Source: Frateuria soli
GTDB lineage: Bacteria > Pseudomonadota > Gammaproteobacteria > Xanthomonadales > Rhodanobacteraceae
DNA: 64,000 nucleotides
Direction of reading: 5' to 3'
Assembly (NCBI RefSeq): GCF_021117385.1
Contig: NZ_CP088252.1
Coordinates: 3,242,001-3,306,000 of the forward strand
Shown one piece after another: positions 47,972-57,116 of this stretch. Made by a program: the position numbers and the translations under genes. The first letter of the stretch is position 1, and every line of letters starts with the position of its first letter. A model generated the notes under the pieces. The model made no database searches and was not told where the DNA came from. It was given only the letters and a program-made list of their open reading frames with translations.

Positions 47972-48486
47972 GCGTCCTTCAGCCGGATGTAGTGCTCGGC
48001 CGAGTAATGCAGCTGTTCCACCTGTTTGTCGGTGAGCAGGCGGACGCACCGGGCCGGGTTGCCCAGCCACAGCTCGCGCTCGCCCACCACCTTGCCCGGC
48101 GGGATGACCGCGCCGGCGCCGACGAAGCCGTGCCTCCTGACCACTGCGCCGTCGAGCACGGTCGCGTGCATGCCGATCAGGCAGTAGTCCTCCAGCGTGC
48201 AGGCGTGCACCACCGCGGCATGGCCGACCGTCACGCCCTCGCCGATCAGGCAGGGGAAGCCCGGGCCATAGGGGCCTTCGTGGCTGACGTGCACGATGGT
48301 GCCGTCCTGGATGTTGGTGCGCGCGCCGACGCGGATGTAATGCACGTCTCCGCGCAGCACCACGCCCGGCCATACCGAGACGTCGTCGCCCAGCACCACG
48401 TCGCCGATCACGCTGGCGGCCGGGTCCATGTACACGCGCTGGCCGAGGGTGGGCGTGACGCCCTTGTAGATACGCAGGTTGTTCAT
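47956..48486 (-). CDS. gamma carbonic anhydrase family protein (YrdA-like)
   Basis: A 176-residue left-handed beta-helix protein. Hexapeptide repeats such as VIGDVVLGDDVSVWPGVVLR and the metal His ligands (HVSHEG around residue 66, VGHAAVVHACTLED around 87) are present. The family forms trimers with zinc or iron at subunit interfaces; some hydrate CO2, others act in CoA-ester metabolism. ATG 48486 gives the standard MNNLRIYKG-type start. Divergent from prlC and overlapping the convergent hypothetical gene by 16 bases. Confidence 0.88.
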   Translation of the reverse strand: MNNLRIYKGVTPTLGQRVYMDPAASVIGDVVLGDDVSVWPGVVLRGDVHYIRVGARTNIQDGTIVHVSHEGPYGPGFPCLIGEGVTVGHAAVVHACTLEDYCLIGMHATVLDGAVVRRHGFVGAGAVIPPGKVVGERELWLGNPARCVRLLTDKQVEQLHYSAEHYIRLKDAYLAD

Positions 48487-48582
48487 CCGGCGAATTGTAA
48501 GTGAGTACCCGCCCGCGGCGCCCGCACGGCTTGAATTCGCCCGGCCCGGTCGCCACGCTGGGACGATCCGAAGGAGTGTTTC

Positions 48583-50640
48583 ATGGACCAAGAAAACCCG
48601 CTGCTGGCCGACCGCCCACTGCCCGCCTTCTCGCAGATCGCGCCCGGGCACGTGGAACCGGCGATAGACGCCATCCTGGCAGACTACCGCGCCGGCATCG
48701 ACGCGCTCACCGCCGCCGATGCGCCGAAGGATTTCGACACGGTGATGCTGACCCAGGAGCGGCTGGAACAGCGCCTGGCACACGCCTGGGCGCCGGTCGG
48801 CCACCTGCACGCGGTGGCCGACAGCGAGGCATTGCGCGCCGTGTACGGCCCGGCCGAGGAGAAGCTCACCGAGCACGCCATCGAGCTGGGCCAGAACCGC
48901 GCGCTGTACGCGGCGGTGCAGGCGCTTGCCGACGCGCCGTCGTTCGCCACGCTGCCGCGCCCCGAGCGCGCGCTGGTCGAGCACGCGCTGCGCGACTTCA
49001 GGCTCTCCGGCGTGGCGCTGGAGGAGCCGGCGCGCTCGCGCTACCGCGAGATCGGCGTGACGCTGTCGCGCCTGTCCACCGAATTCGCCAACGCGGTGCT
49101 CGATGCCACCGAAGCCTGGCACGAGCACGTCACCGACGAGCGCGACCTGGCCGGCGTACCCGAGTCCGCGCGTGGCGTGCTGCGCCGGTACGCGGCCGAA
49201 CAGGAGCTGGAGGGCTTCCTGGTGACCCTCAAGCAACCCAGCGTGCAGGCGGTGCTGACCTATGCCGACAACCGCGCGCTGCGCGAGCGCGTGTACTGGG
49301 CCTACCAGACCCGCGCCTCCGACCAGGGCCCAGACGCCGGCAAGTTCGACAACGGCGAACGCATCGAACAGATCATGGAGCTCCGCCACGAGGCCGCACG
49401 GCTGCTGGGCTTCGCCAATGCGGCGGAAGAGTCGCTGGCGACCAAGATGGCCGGCTCCCCCGCCGAGGTGCTGGAATTCCTGCACGACCTGGCCGCGCGC
49501 GCGCGGCCGGTGGCCCAGCAGGAGCTGGACGAACTGCGCGCCTGGGCGCAGGCCGAGCTCGAGCTGGACAACCTCGAACCCTGGGACGTGGCGTACGTCT
49601 CCGAGAAGCTGCGCCAGCAGCGCTACGCGCTGGACGAGGAACAGCTCAAGCCCTACTTCCCGCTACCGGCGGTGCTCGAGGGGCTGTTCGCCCTCACCGG
49701 CAAGCTCTACGGCATCACGCTGAGCCACCGCGAGGGCGTCGACGTGTGGCATCCGGACGTTCGCTACTACGACGTGCGCGATGCCGACGGGCGCGTCTTC
49801 GCCGGCGCCTATGTCGACCTCTACGCACGCAACGGCAAGCGTGGCGGCGCCTGGATGGACGTTTGCCGCGCGCGCTTCGACGATGCGGCGCAACACCAGC
49901 TGCCGATCGCCTTCCTGACCTGCAACTTCGCGCCCCCCACCGAAGGCCGCCCGGCGCTGCTCAAGCACGACGACGTGCTGACCCTGTTCCACGAATTCGG
50001 CCATGGCCTGCACCACCTGCTGACCGAGATCGCGCTGCCCTCGATCGGGGGCATCGACGGCGTCGAGTGGGACGCGGTGGAACTGCCCAGCCAGTTCATG
50101 GAGAACTTCGGCTGGAACCGCGAGGCGCTGGACCTGTTCGCGCGCCACTGGCAGACCGGCGAGCCGCTGCCGGAGGAGCTGTACCGGCGCATGCTCGCCG
50201 CAAGGCATTACCACGCCGGCCTGTTCCTGGTGCGCCAGCTGGAATTCGCGTTGTTCGACTTCCTGCTGCATCTGGAATACGACCCCACCCGTGGTGCGCG
50301 CACCATGGAAGTGCTGGAGGAAGTGCGCCACCAGGTGGCGGTGCTGTACCCGCCGGCGTGGCAGCGCTTCCCGCATGCCTTCACGCACATCTTTTCCGGT
50401 GGCTACGCGGCCGGCTACTACAGCTACCTGTGGGCCGAACTGCTCAGCGCCGATGCCTTCGGTGCCTTCGAGGAACTGACCGAACGCGGCGGCAGCGTGA
50501 TCGACCAGGCTACCGGCGAGCGCTTCCGCCGCGAGATCCTGGCCGTCGGCGCCAGCCGCCCAGCGCTGGAAAGCTTCATCGCCTTCCGCGGCCGCAAGCC
50601 GGAGCCGGAGGCCCTGTTGCGCAGCCACGGGCTGACCTGA
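48583..50640 (+). CDS. prlC: M3 family metallopeptidase (oligopeptidase A)
   Basis: A 685-residue cytosolic zinc peptidase, full length for the family. Zinc site FHEFGH at 469-474 with the third ligand Glu near the VEWDAVELPSQFMENF segment. It cleaves short peptides, including leftover signal peptides. Start ATG 48583 with GGAG upstream. Single gene, with a Gln/Asn-poor sequence as expected at this GC. Of the M3 family it fits oligopeptidase A better than Dcp by length and motif context. Confidence 0.92.
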   Translation: MDQENPLLADRPLPAFSQIAPGHVEPAIDAILADYRAGIDALTAADAPKDFDTVMLTQERLEQRLAHAWAPVGHLHAVADSEALRAVYGPAEEKLTEHAIELGQNRALYAAVQALADAPSFATLPRPERALVEHALRDFRLSGVALEEPARSRYREIGVTLSRLSTEFANAVLDATEAWHEHVTDERDLAGVPESARGVLRRYAAEQELEGFLVTLKQPSVQAVLTYADNRALRERVYWAYQTRASDQGPDAGKFDNGERIEQIMELRHEAARLLGFANAAEESLATKMAGSPAEVLEFLHDLAARARPVAQQELDELRAWAQAELELDNLEPWDVAYVSEKLRQQRYALDEEQLKPYFPLPAVLEGLFALTGKLYGITLSHREGVDVWHPDVRYYDVRDADGRVFAGAYVDLYARNGKRGGAWMDVCRARFDDAAQHQLPIAFLTCNFAPPTEGRPALLKHDDVLTLFHEFGHGLHHLLTEIALPSIGGIDGVEWDAVELPSQFMENFGWNREALDLFARHWQTGEPLPEELYRRMLAARHYHAGLFLVRQLEFALFDFLLHLEYDPTRGARTMEVLEEVRHQVAVLYPPAWQRFPHAFTHIFSGGYAAGYYSYLWAELLSADAFGAFEELTERGGSVIDQATGERFRREILAVGASRPALESFIAFRGRKPEPEALLRSHGLT

Positions 50641-50779
50641 AGCTTTCCCGCTGGCACGACCGCGCGCCTGATGGGCGTGCGGCGTGCACAGCGGCGTTCC
50701 TGCGAAAGCATCACTCTTTCATCCGTTCTGAATGCCCTGCCCGTGACCCTACGGGCAAGCTGGGCTGACAGGAACCGGA

Positions 50780-52141
50780 ATGGGTTTTCTCGGATGGATG
50801 GCGACGGGCGGCGCCTTGTTGATGGTCGTGACGCTGGCGGCCGGATGGATCCGGCCGCTGCCGCTCACGCAGTTCGCGCTCTACCTGGGGGTCGGCGTGG
50901 CGGTCGGGCCGTGGGGCTTGTACCTGGTCGGCGTCAATTTCCTCGCCGACGCCTCCTGGCTGCAGCGGCTGACCGAGGTCGCGCTGATCATTTCGCTGTT
51001 CGCCGGCGGCCTGAAGCTGCGCGTACCCTGGGGCGCGCGACCGTGGCGGGTTGCGCGGCGGCTGGCGTTTCCGGCGATGGCGTTGTCGATCGCCGGTACC
51101 GCGCTGGCGGCGCACCTGCTGCTGGCCCTGGACTGGCCACTGGCATTGCTGCTGGCGGCCATGCTGGCGCCGACCGATCCCGTGCTGGCCAGCACCATTG
51201 CGGTGGACAACGCAGCCGACCACGACGGCCTGCGCGTGGCGCTCTCCGGCGAGGCCGGCATGAACGACGGCAGCGCGATGCCGTTCCTGTTGCTCGGGCT
51301 CGCATGGCTGCACGGCTCGCTGTCATGGACGGCGCTGGGCGAATGGGCGCTGCTCGAACTGGTGTGGGGCGTGGGAGCCGGGATCGCGCTCGGCTTCGGG
51401 CTCGGCTGGCTGGTCGGCAGGCTGGGCACGCGACTGGTCAGCATGGGCCGCGACCCGGGTCCGGGGGCGCTGATCACCGCCGGTCTGATCGCGGTCACCT
51501 ATGCCGCGGCCGAGTCGATCGGCGCACTAGGCTTCCTGGCCGTGTTCGCTGCCGGCGTGGGCATGCGCAAGGTGGAGGTTGGAGTGGTGCAGGAGCATCC
51601 GCACCCGAGGCTGCCGCGCGAGCGCGACGCCACCCGCACGCCACCGGCCGAGTTCGTGGTGCGCCCGGCGATGGACGGCGGCGTCGACCGTGACCAGCCG
51701 GTGGAGATCGTCGGCCAATTGGTCGCCGAGGCGCTCACTTTCGGCAACCTGATGGAGCACCTGCTGGGGCCGCTGCTGGTGCTGCTGCTGGGCATCGCGC
51801 TGGCGCGCCACTGGGAGCCGCAGGCGCTGCTGCTGGCCGGCGTGTTGTTCGTGGTTGTTCGCCCGCTTGCCACCTGGCTCACCACCATCGGCATGAAACT
51901 GCACTGGCGCCGCCGCCTTTTGCTGGGCTGGCTGGGCATCCGCGGCATCGGCGGGCTCAACTACCTGGCCTACGCGCTGCTGCACGGCCTGGAGGGCGAC
52001 GCGGCACGGCTGGTCGCCGGTGTGGTGGTGACCACCATCACCCTGAGCGTGGTCATACACGGCTTCAGCGCGCAGCCGCTGCTGGCCTGGCGGCGCCGGG
52101 TCAGCGCGCAGCAACGGCACCAAGGGGCCGCGCGCGGATAA
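50780..52141 (+). CDS. cation/proton antiporter (CPA1/NhaP type)
   Basis: A 453-residue membrane protein with about 11-12 helices. The exchange motif APTDPVLAST (Asp in helix 5) and GEAGMNDGSA (Asn-Asp pair) identify a Na+/H+ or K+/H+ antiporter. A hydrophilic loop of about 35 residues (275-310, PHPRLPRERDATRT) interrupts the helices and would face the cytoplasm, unusual in size for short NhaP proteins. No tail domain. It is the gene before xthA (31-base gap). Confidence 0.85.
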   Translation: MGFLGWMATGGALLMVVTLAAGWIRPLPLTQFALYLGVGVAVGPWGLYLVGVNFLADASWLQRLTEVALIISLFAGGLKLRVPWGARPWRVARRLAFPAMALSIAGTALAAHLLLALDWPLALLLAAMLAPTDPVLASTIAVDNAADHDGLRVALSGEAGMNDGSAMPFLLLGLAWLHGSLSWTALGEWALLELVWGVGAGIALGFGLGWLVGRLGTRLVSMGRDPGPGALITAGLIAVTYAAAESIGALGFLAVFAAGVGMRKVEVGVVQEHPHPRLPRERDATRTPPAEFVVRPAMDGGVDRDQPVEIVGQLVAEALTFGNLMEHLLGPLLVLLLGIALARHWEPQALLLAGVLFVVVRPLATWLTTIGMKLHWRRRLLLGWLGIRGIGGLNYLAYALLHGLEGDAARLVAGVVVTTITLSVVIHGFSAQPLLAWRRRVSAQQRHQGAARG

Positions 52142-52160
52142 CCCTGCCGGGCGCATCCCC

Positions 52161-52166
52161 TACAAT
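52161..52166 (+). promoter_or_regulatory. -10-like TACAAT directly before xthA
   Basis: TACAAT ends 6 bases before the xthA ATG. A start point at normal distance would fall at or next to the ATG, which would make a leaderless mRNA. No clear -35 is seen. Confidence 0.35.
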
Positions 52167-52172
52167 GCGCCG

Positions 52173-52943
52173 ATGAAGATCGCTTCCTGGAACGTGAACT
52201 CGCTGAAGGTGCGCCTGCCGCAGCTGACCCAGTGGATGGCCGAGGCGCAACCGGACATCGTGGCGCTGCAGGAAACCAAGCTGGAGGACGCCAAGTTCCC
52301 GGTCGACGAGCTGGCCGCGGCTGGCTATCGCGCGGTGTTTTCCGGGCAGAAGACCTACAACGGCGTGGCGGTTCTCGCCCGCGGCCACACGCCCACCGAC
52401 GTGGTCACCGACATCCCCGGGCTGGACGACCCGCAGCGGCGCGTCCTGGCCGCCACCGTCGGCGACCTGCGCGTGGTCGACCTGTACGTGGTCAACGGCA
52501 AGGCGGTCGGCGACCCGAAGTACGACTACAAGCTGGACTGGCTCGCCAAGGTGCGCGAGTTCCTGGCGCGCGAGCACGAGCGCTACCCGAACCTGGTGGT
52601 GCTGGGCGACTTCAACATCGCGCCGGACGACCGCGACGTGCACGACCCGGTCGCCTGGCGCGACTCGGTGCTGTGCTCGGTGCCCGAGCGCGAGGCGCTC
52701 CATGCGATCACCGGCCTGGGCCTGTACGACAGCTTCCGCCTGTTCGAACAGGACGCCGGCCACCACAGCTGGTGGGATTACCGGCAAGGTGCCTTCCGCC
52801 GCAACCTGGGGTTGCGCATCGACCTGATCCTGCTCGGCGATGCGCTCAAGGGCGCCGCGCGTGCGGCCGCCATCGACCGCGGACCGCGCAAATGGGAACG
52901 GCCGTCCGATCACACCCCGGTGACGCTCGATCTGGATATCTGA
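52173..52943 (+). CDS. xthA: exodeoxyribonuclease III
   Basis: A 256-residue AP endonuclease/3'-exonuclease of the ExoIII type, used in base excision repair. Motifs: MKIASWNVNSLKVRL with the metal Asn, ALQETKLED with Glu34, VVLGDFNIAPDD, and the C-terminal SDHTPV with the catalytic Asp-His. The length is close to E. coli Xth. It starts close behind the antiporter gene and is followed by the YecA-like gene after 6 bases. Confidence 0.93.
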   Translation: MKIASWNVNSLKVRLPQLTQWMAEAQPDIVALQETKLEDAKFPVDELAAAGYRAVFSGQKTYNGVAVLARGHTPTDVVTDIPGLDDPQRRVLAATVGDLRVVDLYVVNGKAVGDPKYDYKLDWLAKVREFLAREHERYPNLVVLGDFNIAPDDRDVHDPVAWRDSVLCSVPEREALHAITGLGLYDSFRLFEQDAGHHSWWDYRQGAFRRNLGLRIDLILLGDALKGAARAAAIDRGPRKWERPSDHTPVTLDLDI

Positions 52944-52949
52944 GGAACG

Positions 52950-53633
52950 ATGAACAGCACCCCGCCTGAAGAATGGCCCAGCTCCCTCACCGACGAGGAA
53001 CTGGACGAGCTCGACCGCTACCTGCGTGGCCATGCCGACGAAGGGCGCCTGTTGCTCGACGGCGTGCACGGCATGCTTTCGGCGATCGCCGTCGGCCCGC
53101 TCGAAGTGCTGCCGGACGAGTGGCTGCCCGAGGTGCTGCACGATCCCTTCGTCGACGAGGCCGAGGGCAACCGCGTACTGGAACTGCTGGCCAAGTTGAA
53201 CGACTCGATCCGCGTCGAGCTGGACGTCGACGCCTACGAGCCGATCCTGGGCGAAGTCGATACCGACACCGGCCCGGTGCTGTCGGCCGCCGGCTGGTGC
53301 GAGGGTTTCAGCCGCGGCATCGACCTGCGCGCCGTGTTGTGGGAGAAGCGCCTGGCCGAGGACCCGCAACTGATGGAGATGCTCGGGCCGGTGATGGCGC
53401 TGGCGGTGGACGAGGGCATCCTCTCGGCCGAGGCCGAGTTCGAGAAGCTCACCGATGAGGAATACGACGAGTGCCTGGCGCAGGTGGCCCCGGTGCTCGG
53501 CGCGGTCGACCACTACTGGCGCGAACACCCGGCCACCGAAGCGGAGCTGGCCGCGCTCGCGCGCACGCCCGCGCCGCCCGGCGAGGAAGCACCGCCGCCG
53601 CCGCGCCAGCGCAGCGGCCACTGGGTGCACTGA
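52950..53633 (+). CDS. UPF0149 (YecA/YgfB-like) family protein
   Basis: A 227-residue acidic helical protein. N-terminal motif LTDEELDELDRYLRG, then HGMLSAIAVGPLEVLPDEWL (about 45-64), which is characteristic of the YecA/YgfB group, and CEGFSRGIDL (about 112-121). The C-terminal Pro-rich tail (PGEEAPPPPRQRSGHW) lacks the SecA-like zinc motif found in some YecA proteins. Starts 6 bases after xthA, so co-transcribed. Function unknown. Confidence 0.85.
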   Translation: MNSTPPEEWPSSLTDEELDELDRYLRGHADEGRLLLDGVHGMLSAIAVGPLEVLPDEWLPEVLHDPFVDEAEGNRVLELLAKLNDSIRVELDVDAYEPILGEVDTDTGPVLSAAGWCEGFSRGIDLRAVLWEKRLAEDPQLMEMLGPVMALAVDEGILSAEAEFEKLTDEEYDECLAQVAPVLGAVDHYWREHPATEAELAALARTPAPPGEEAPPPPRQRSGHWVH

Positions 53634-53715
53634 AACCACACCCTGGGGCCACCGGCGCCGTTCCAGCAAGCCACCTGGGCCGAGCTGCGCCGTGCCTTCA
53701 CCCGGCTGGACCCCC

Positions 53716-53776
53716 TGTAGGAGCGCACCTGCGCGCGACCGGGAGGCGCATCGTCGCGCACGGGTGCGCTCCTGCA
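53716..53776. repeat. paired REP palindrome (type A)
   Basis: TGTAGGAGCGCACCTGCGCG (continuing CGAC) at 53716-53739 and its inverted partner GTCGCGCACGGGTGCGCTCC (continuing TGCA) at 53753-53776. Located in the gap between the YecA-like gene and the pirin gene. Confidence 0.85.
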
Positions 53777-53880
53777 AAAGGCGGCGCCTGGCGAAACAAT
53801 CCGTTCACGCCGCCACGCTTGGCCCCATTCGCCACCGGCCCCATGCTCATGGGCATCCTTCCACGCCGGAGGCGTTCCCC

Positions 53881-54714
53881 ATGAGCCAACGCATCATCAG
53901 CCGCCGCGTGCGCGGCATCGACACCAACGACGGCGCCGGGGTGAAGCTCAAGCGCATCATCGGCCAGCCCAACCTGGACATGCTCGATCCGTTCCTGCTG
54001 CTCGACGAGTTCCGCTCCGACCAGGCCGGCGATTACATCGCCGGCTTCCCCGAGCATCCGCACCGCGGCTTCGAGACGGTCACCTACATGCTGGCCGGGC
54101 ACATGCGTCACGGCGACAACCACGGCAACCAGGGCGACCTCGGTCCCGGTAGCGTGCAGTGGATGACCGCCGGGCGCGGCATCCTGCACTTGGAAATGCC
54201 GCAGCAGGAAAATGGCCTGATGTGGGGCTTCCAGCTGTGGGTGAACCTGCCGGCGGCGGACAAGATGACCGCGCCGCGTTACCAGGACATCGCGCCCGAG
54301 CGCATTCCGCAGGTGGAGCCGGCGCCGGGCGTGCAGGCGCGGGTGATCGCCGGGCGGCTGGGCGAGGCGATCGGTCCGGTGCAGGGCGTCGCCACCGAGC
54401 CGTTGTACCTGGACATCACGCTGGCCGCGGGCGCGCGCTTCGAACTGGACCTGCCCGCGGAGCACCACGCCTTCGCCTATGTGTTCGAGGGGGCGTCGGC
54501 CGAGGTCGGCGGCGAGCCGCTCGCACGCGGCGAACTGGCGGTGCTGTCCGAGGGCGACCGCCTGACCCTGGGCGCCGGCGCCAGTGCTGCGCGGTTGCTG
54601 GTGGTCGCCGGCCGGCCACTCAACGAGAGCGTCGCGCGTTACGGCCCGTTCGTGATGAACACCCCCGCGCAGATCCACGAGGCCATCGCCGACTTCCGCG
54701 CGGGGCGGTTCTGA
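53881..54714 (+). CDS. pirin family protein
   Basis: A 277-residue bicupin. The N-terminal cupin contains the metal-binding region EHPHRGFETV (about 59-68), GDNHGNQG (about 80-87) and GRGILHLEM (about 99-107). The C-terminal cupin (about 180-275) includes AEHHAFAYVFEG. Pirins are nuclear or cytosolic iron proteins; several bacterial ones have quercetinase activity or bind metabolic enzymes. Substrate unknown. Start ATG 53881. Convergent with the gluconokinase gene across a long hairpin. Confidence 0.88.
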   Translation: MSQRIISRRVRGIDTNDGAGVKLKRIIGQPNLDMLDPFLLLDEFRSDQAGDYIAGFPEHPHRGFETVTYMLAGHMRHGDNHGNQGDLGPGSVQWMTAGRGILHLEMPQQENGLMWGFQLWVNLPAADKMTAPRYQDIAPERIPQVEPAPGVQARVIAGRLGEAIGPVQGVATEPLYLDITLAAGARFELDLPAEHHAFAYVFEGASAEVGGEPLARGELAVLSEGDRLTLGAGASAARLLVVAGRPLNESVARYGPFVMNTPAQIHEAIADFRAGRF

Positions 54715-54737
54715 CGCCGCGCGCGTCGCCACCTGGC

Positions 54738-54786
54738 GGCCTCGACCCACCGGCTCGCTCGCGTGACAGGCCGGCGGGTCGAGGCC
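54738..54786. terminator. long hairpin between convergent pirin and gluconokinase genes
   Basis: 16-base arms (54738-54753 and 54771-54786; GGCCTCGACCC core) with a single mismatch and a 17-base loop. It is 24 bases after the pirin stop and 17 bases after the gntK stop. Probably a bidirectional stop signal, without a U-run. Confidence 0.45.
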
Positions 54787-54802
54787 GGTCCTGCGGCATG
54801 GG

Positions 54803-55342
54803 CTACCGCGGCGGGCGTTGCTGCGCGAGGCCTTCGAGCGCGCGTGCCACCGTCGCCTCGATCGTGCCGTTGGCGTCCACGCACAGCGCCGGCTCGTCGC
54901 CGGCCGGTTCCTCCAGGGTCGCCAACTGGCTGCCCAGCAACCGGAGTGGCATGAAGTGCTCGCGCGCGCGCATGCGCCGTGCCAGTTCGTCGTGGTCGAC
55001 CTGCAGATAGACGAAGCGCACGGCAGGCCCGGCCTCGCGCAGGCGCTCGCGGTAGGCGCGCTTGAGCGCCGAGCAGGCGACCACCGCGCTGTGGCCGGCC
55101 GCCAGCTGCTTGTGCATCCAGGCAGCGATCGCATCCAGCCAGGGGAGGCGATCGGCATCCCGCAGCGGCGTGCCCGAACGCATCCTGGCGATGTTGGCCT
55201 GCGGGTGCAGGTCGTCGCCATCGAGGAACGCGTAACCGAGCGCGTCGGCCAGGTGCCGCGCAATCGTGCTCTTGCCGGAGCCGGAGACGCCCATCACCAC
55301 CACGGCCGTGGGCGCTGCAGTCGTTGCCGGGTTCTTGCTCAC
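54803..55342 (-). CDS. gntK: gluconokinase
   Basis: A 179-residue kinase making 6-phosphogluconate from gluconate and ATP. P-loop GVSGSGKST (18-26), DGDDLHP sugar-binding loop (about 41-47), and ACSALKRAYRERLR (about 89-102) follow the GntK pattern. It is the last of three co-directional genes with the GH144-like enzyme and the TonB receptor, so it may serve the sugar released from that glucan or a related source. Confidence 0.9.
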   Translation of the reverse strand: MSKNPATTAAPTAVVVMGVSGSGKSTIARHLADALGYAFLDGDDLHPQANIARMRSGTPLRDADRLPWLDAIAAWMHKQLAAGHSAVVACSALKRAYRERLREAGPAVRFVYLQVDHDELARRMRAREHFMPLRLLGSQLATLEEPAGDEPALCVDANGTIEATVARALEGLAQQRPPR

Positions 55343-55462
55343 GGCCGCTCCATCAAGGCTCCAGCCCGGACCGTGGCGCCCTGGCGCGGCGGATTCGACC
55401 GGCCGGCGACCGGCGAGCCACCCTTCGGGCAGGCCCGGGACAGGGAACGTGCTCCAGTCCGT

Positions 55463-56932
55463 TCAAGGCTGATCCGGCCGCTGGTCCAGCCAGCCCCCGG
55501 TGAAGCCGGCCCTGGCCAGCCCCTTGCGGATGTACGGATTGCGGCGCATCACGTTCCACACGAAACCGCTGCGCCAGTTCTCGATCATCAGCACGATCGG
55601 GCCCTGGTCGATGCCCAGCTGCACGCTGTCGACCCAGCCCAGCCCGGGCACCAGCCGGCCGGTGCGCAGCTCGGTGCGGATGTGGAAGCTCGGGTTGAAC
55701 GCGTCGACGAAGCCGTAGCGGTTGTAGATCGAGTCGCCGTAGCGCTGCTTCATCGTCGCCAGTGCCGGGACCACGATCTCCGGCGCGAAGGCGATCGAGC
55801 CGCCCGCCGCCGTGGGGGCGATGGTACCGTCGTCGGAGATGTAGTCCAGCCCGGCGCCGCGCGCCGTGTAGCCCTCGAACGTGAGCGTCCGATCGCCTTG
55901 CTCGACGACGATGCCACCGGGCCCGTTGCAGGCGGTCAGTCCCCACACGTTGGCGCCGTAGCCGGTCCAGTGGCCCGGGTTGGCGATCGCGTAGCTGCGC
56001 TGGCTGTAGGTGGCGCGCCGGCTGTTCTCGAAATAGTCCAGGTCGTGCGCACGGTTCCAGTCGTCGCGGATGCCGCGGAAATCCACCCAGACGTGGCTGT
56101 ACTGGTGGCCGAACAGTGGCGCGAAGTTGAGGAAGGTCTGCCCGTGGAAGGCGCCCCAGGTCTTGTCGTAGGTCGAGGTCCAAGCCTTCCAGGCTGCTGG
56201 CTCGACCGGATGCGTCGGCGAGCCCAGTGCGAGGATGTAGACCAGCATGCCCTCGTTGTAGCCCTTCCAGTCGCTCGGGATGAACTGGCCGCCGGGGGTC
56301 CAGCCCATGCCGATCAGCGGCGCGCGCACCTGCATCCAGGGCCAGTCGACGCGGCGGTAGATCGTGTCGGCCAGGGCTCGGATCTCGCGTTCGGCGGGCG
56401 TGTCTCGATCGTAGTAGGACTGCGCGAACAGCACGCCGCCGAGCAGCAGCGTGGTGTCGACGCTGGACAGCTCGACCCAGCGACCGAAGCGCTTGCCGGA
56501 CCGCATGTCCAGGAAGTGGTAGTAGAAGCCGTGGTAGCCGGTGGCGTCGTCCTCGCTGCCGTTCTGCGGCGCGTCGGCGAAGAAGCGCAGCGTGGCGAGC
56601 GTGCGTTCGACCGCCTGTCCGCGCGTGATGTAACCGCGTTCGACGCCCACACCGTAGGCGGTCAGGCCGAAGCCGACCGCGGCGATGCTGGAGAACGACT
56701 CGCCGGGATAGTGATCGGGTACCAGCCCGGTCCGCGTATCGGCGCTGTCCCAGAACCAGTCGAAGGTGCGTCGTTCCAGGTCGTCGACCAGCTTCTGCCG
56801 CGCAGGCGGCAGCGCCGCATAGGTCATCGCCGTCGGCGCGGGCGTCGCCGCCTGCACCGGCAAGCCGGCGGATGCGGCGAAGGCGGCGCTTAGCAGGACG
56901 GCAAACAGGGGACGGGGAGATCGGCGAGGCAT
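55463..56932 (-). CDS. exported glucoamylase-family (GH144-like) glycoside hydrolase
   Basis: A 489-residue secreted enzyme. Signal peptide at about 5-30 (PLFAVLLSAAFAASAGLPVQAA). The (alpha/alpha)6-type core contains FDWFWDSADTRTGLVPD, SIAAVGFGL, DWPWMQVRAPLIGMGW, GYNEGMLVYILALGSPTHP and DGTIAPTAAGGS, hallmarks of the PF10091 glycoamylase group. Characterised members (GH144) cleave beta-1,2-glucans to sophorose. The group is often beside TonB receptors in glycan loci. Start ATG 56932; ATG 56944 is possible. Substrate inferred. Confidence 0.85.
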   Translation of the reverse strand: MPRRSPRPLFAVLLSAAFAASAGLPVQAATPAPTAMTYAALPPARQKLVDDLERRTFDWFWDSADTRTGLVPDHYPGESFSSIAAVGFGLTAYGVGVERGYITRGQAVERTLATLRFFADAPQNGSEDDATGYHGFYYHFLDMRSGKRFGRWVELSSVDTTLLLGGVLFAQSYYDRDTPAEREIRALADTIYRRVDWPWMQVRAPLIGMGWTPGGQFIPSDWKGYNEGMLVYILALGSPTHPVEPAAWKAWTSTYDKTWGAFHGQTFLNFAPLFGHQYSHVWVDFRGIRDDWNRAHDLDYFENSRRATYSQRSYAIANPGHWTGYGANVWGLTACNGPGGIVVEQGDRTLTFEGYTARGAGLDYISDDGTIAPTAAGGSIAFAPEIVVPALATMKQRYGDSIYNRYGFVDAFNPSFHIRTELRTGRLVPGLGWVDSVQLGIDQGPIVLMIENWRSGFVWNVMRRNPYIRKGLARAGFTGGWLDQRPDQP

Positions 56933-57116
56933 GGGGCACGGCATCCGCGGGGGTGGGTGGAAGACAGCCGGCCACCGCCGGACGGTGAAGAAACGGATCG
57001 AAGGGCGGCACCGGTCAACCGACGGCCGCGAAGTACCTGCGCTCATCGGCAGGCCCGGCGATGCCCCTGTACGACCGGGTGCGGCCGCACAGGGGACGGG
57101 CATGCTGGCCGTCGCG

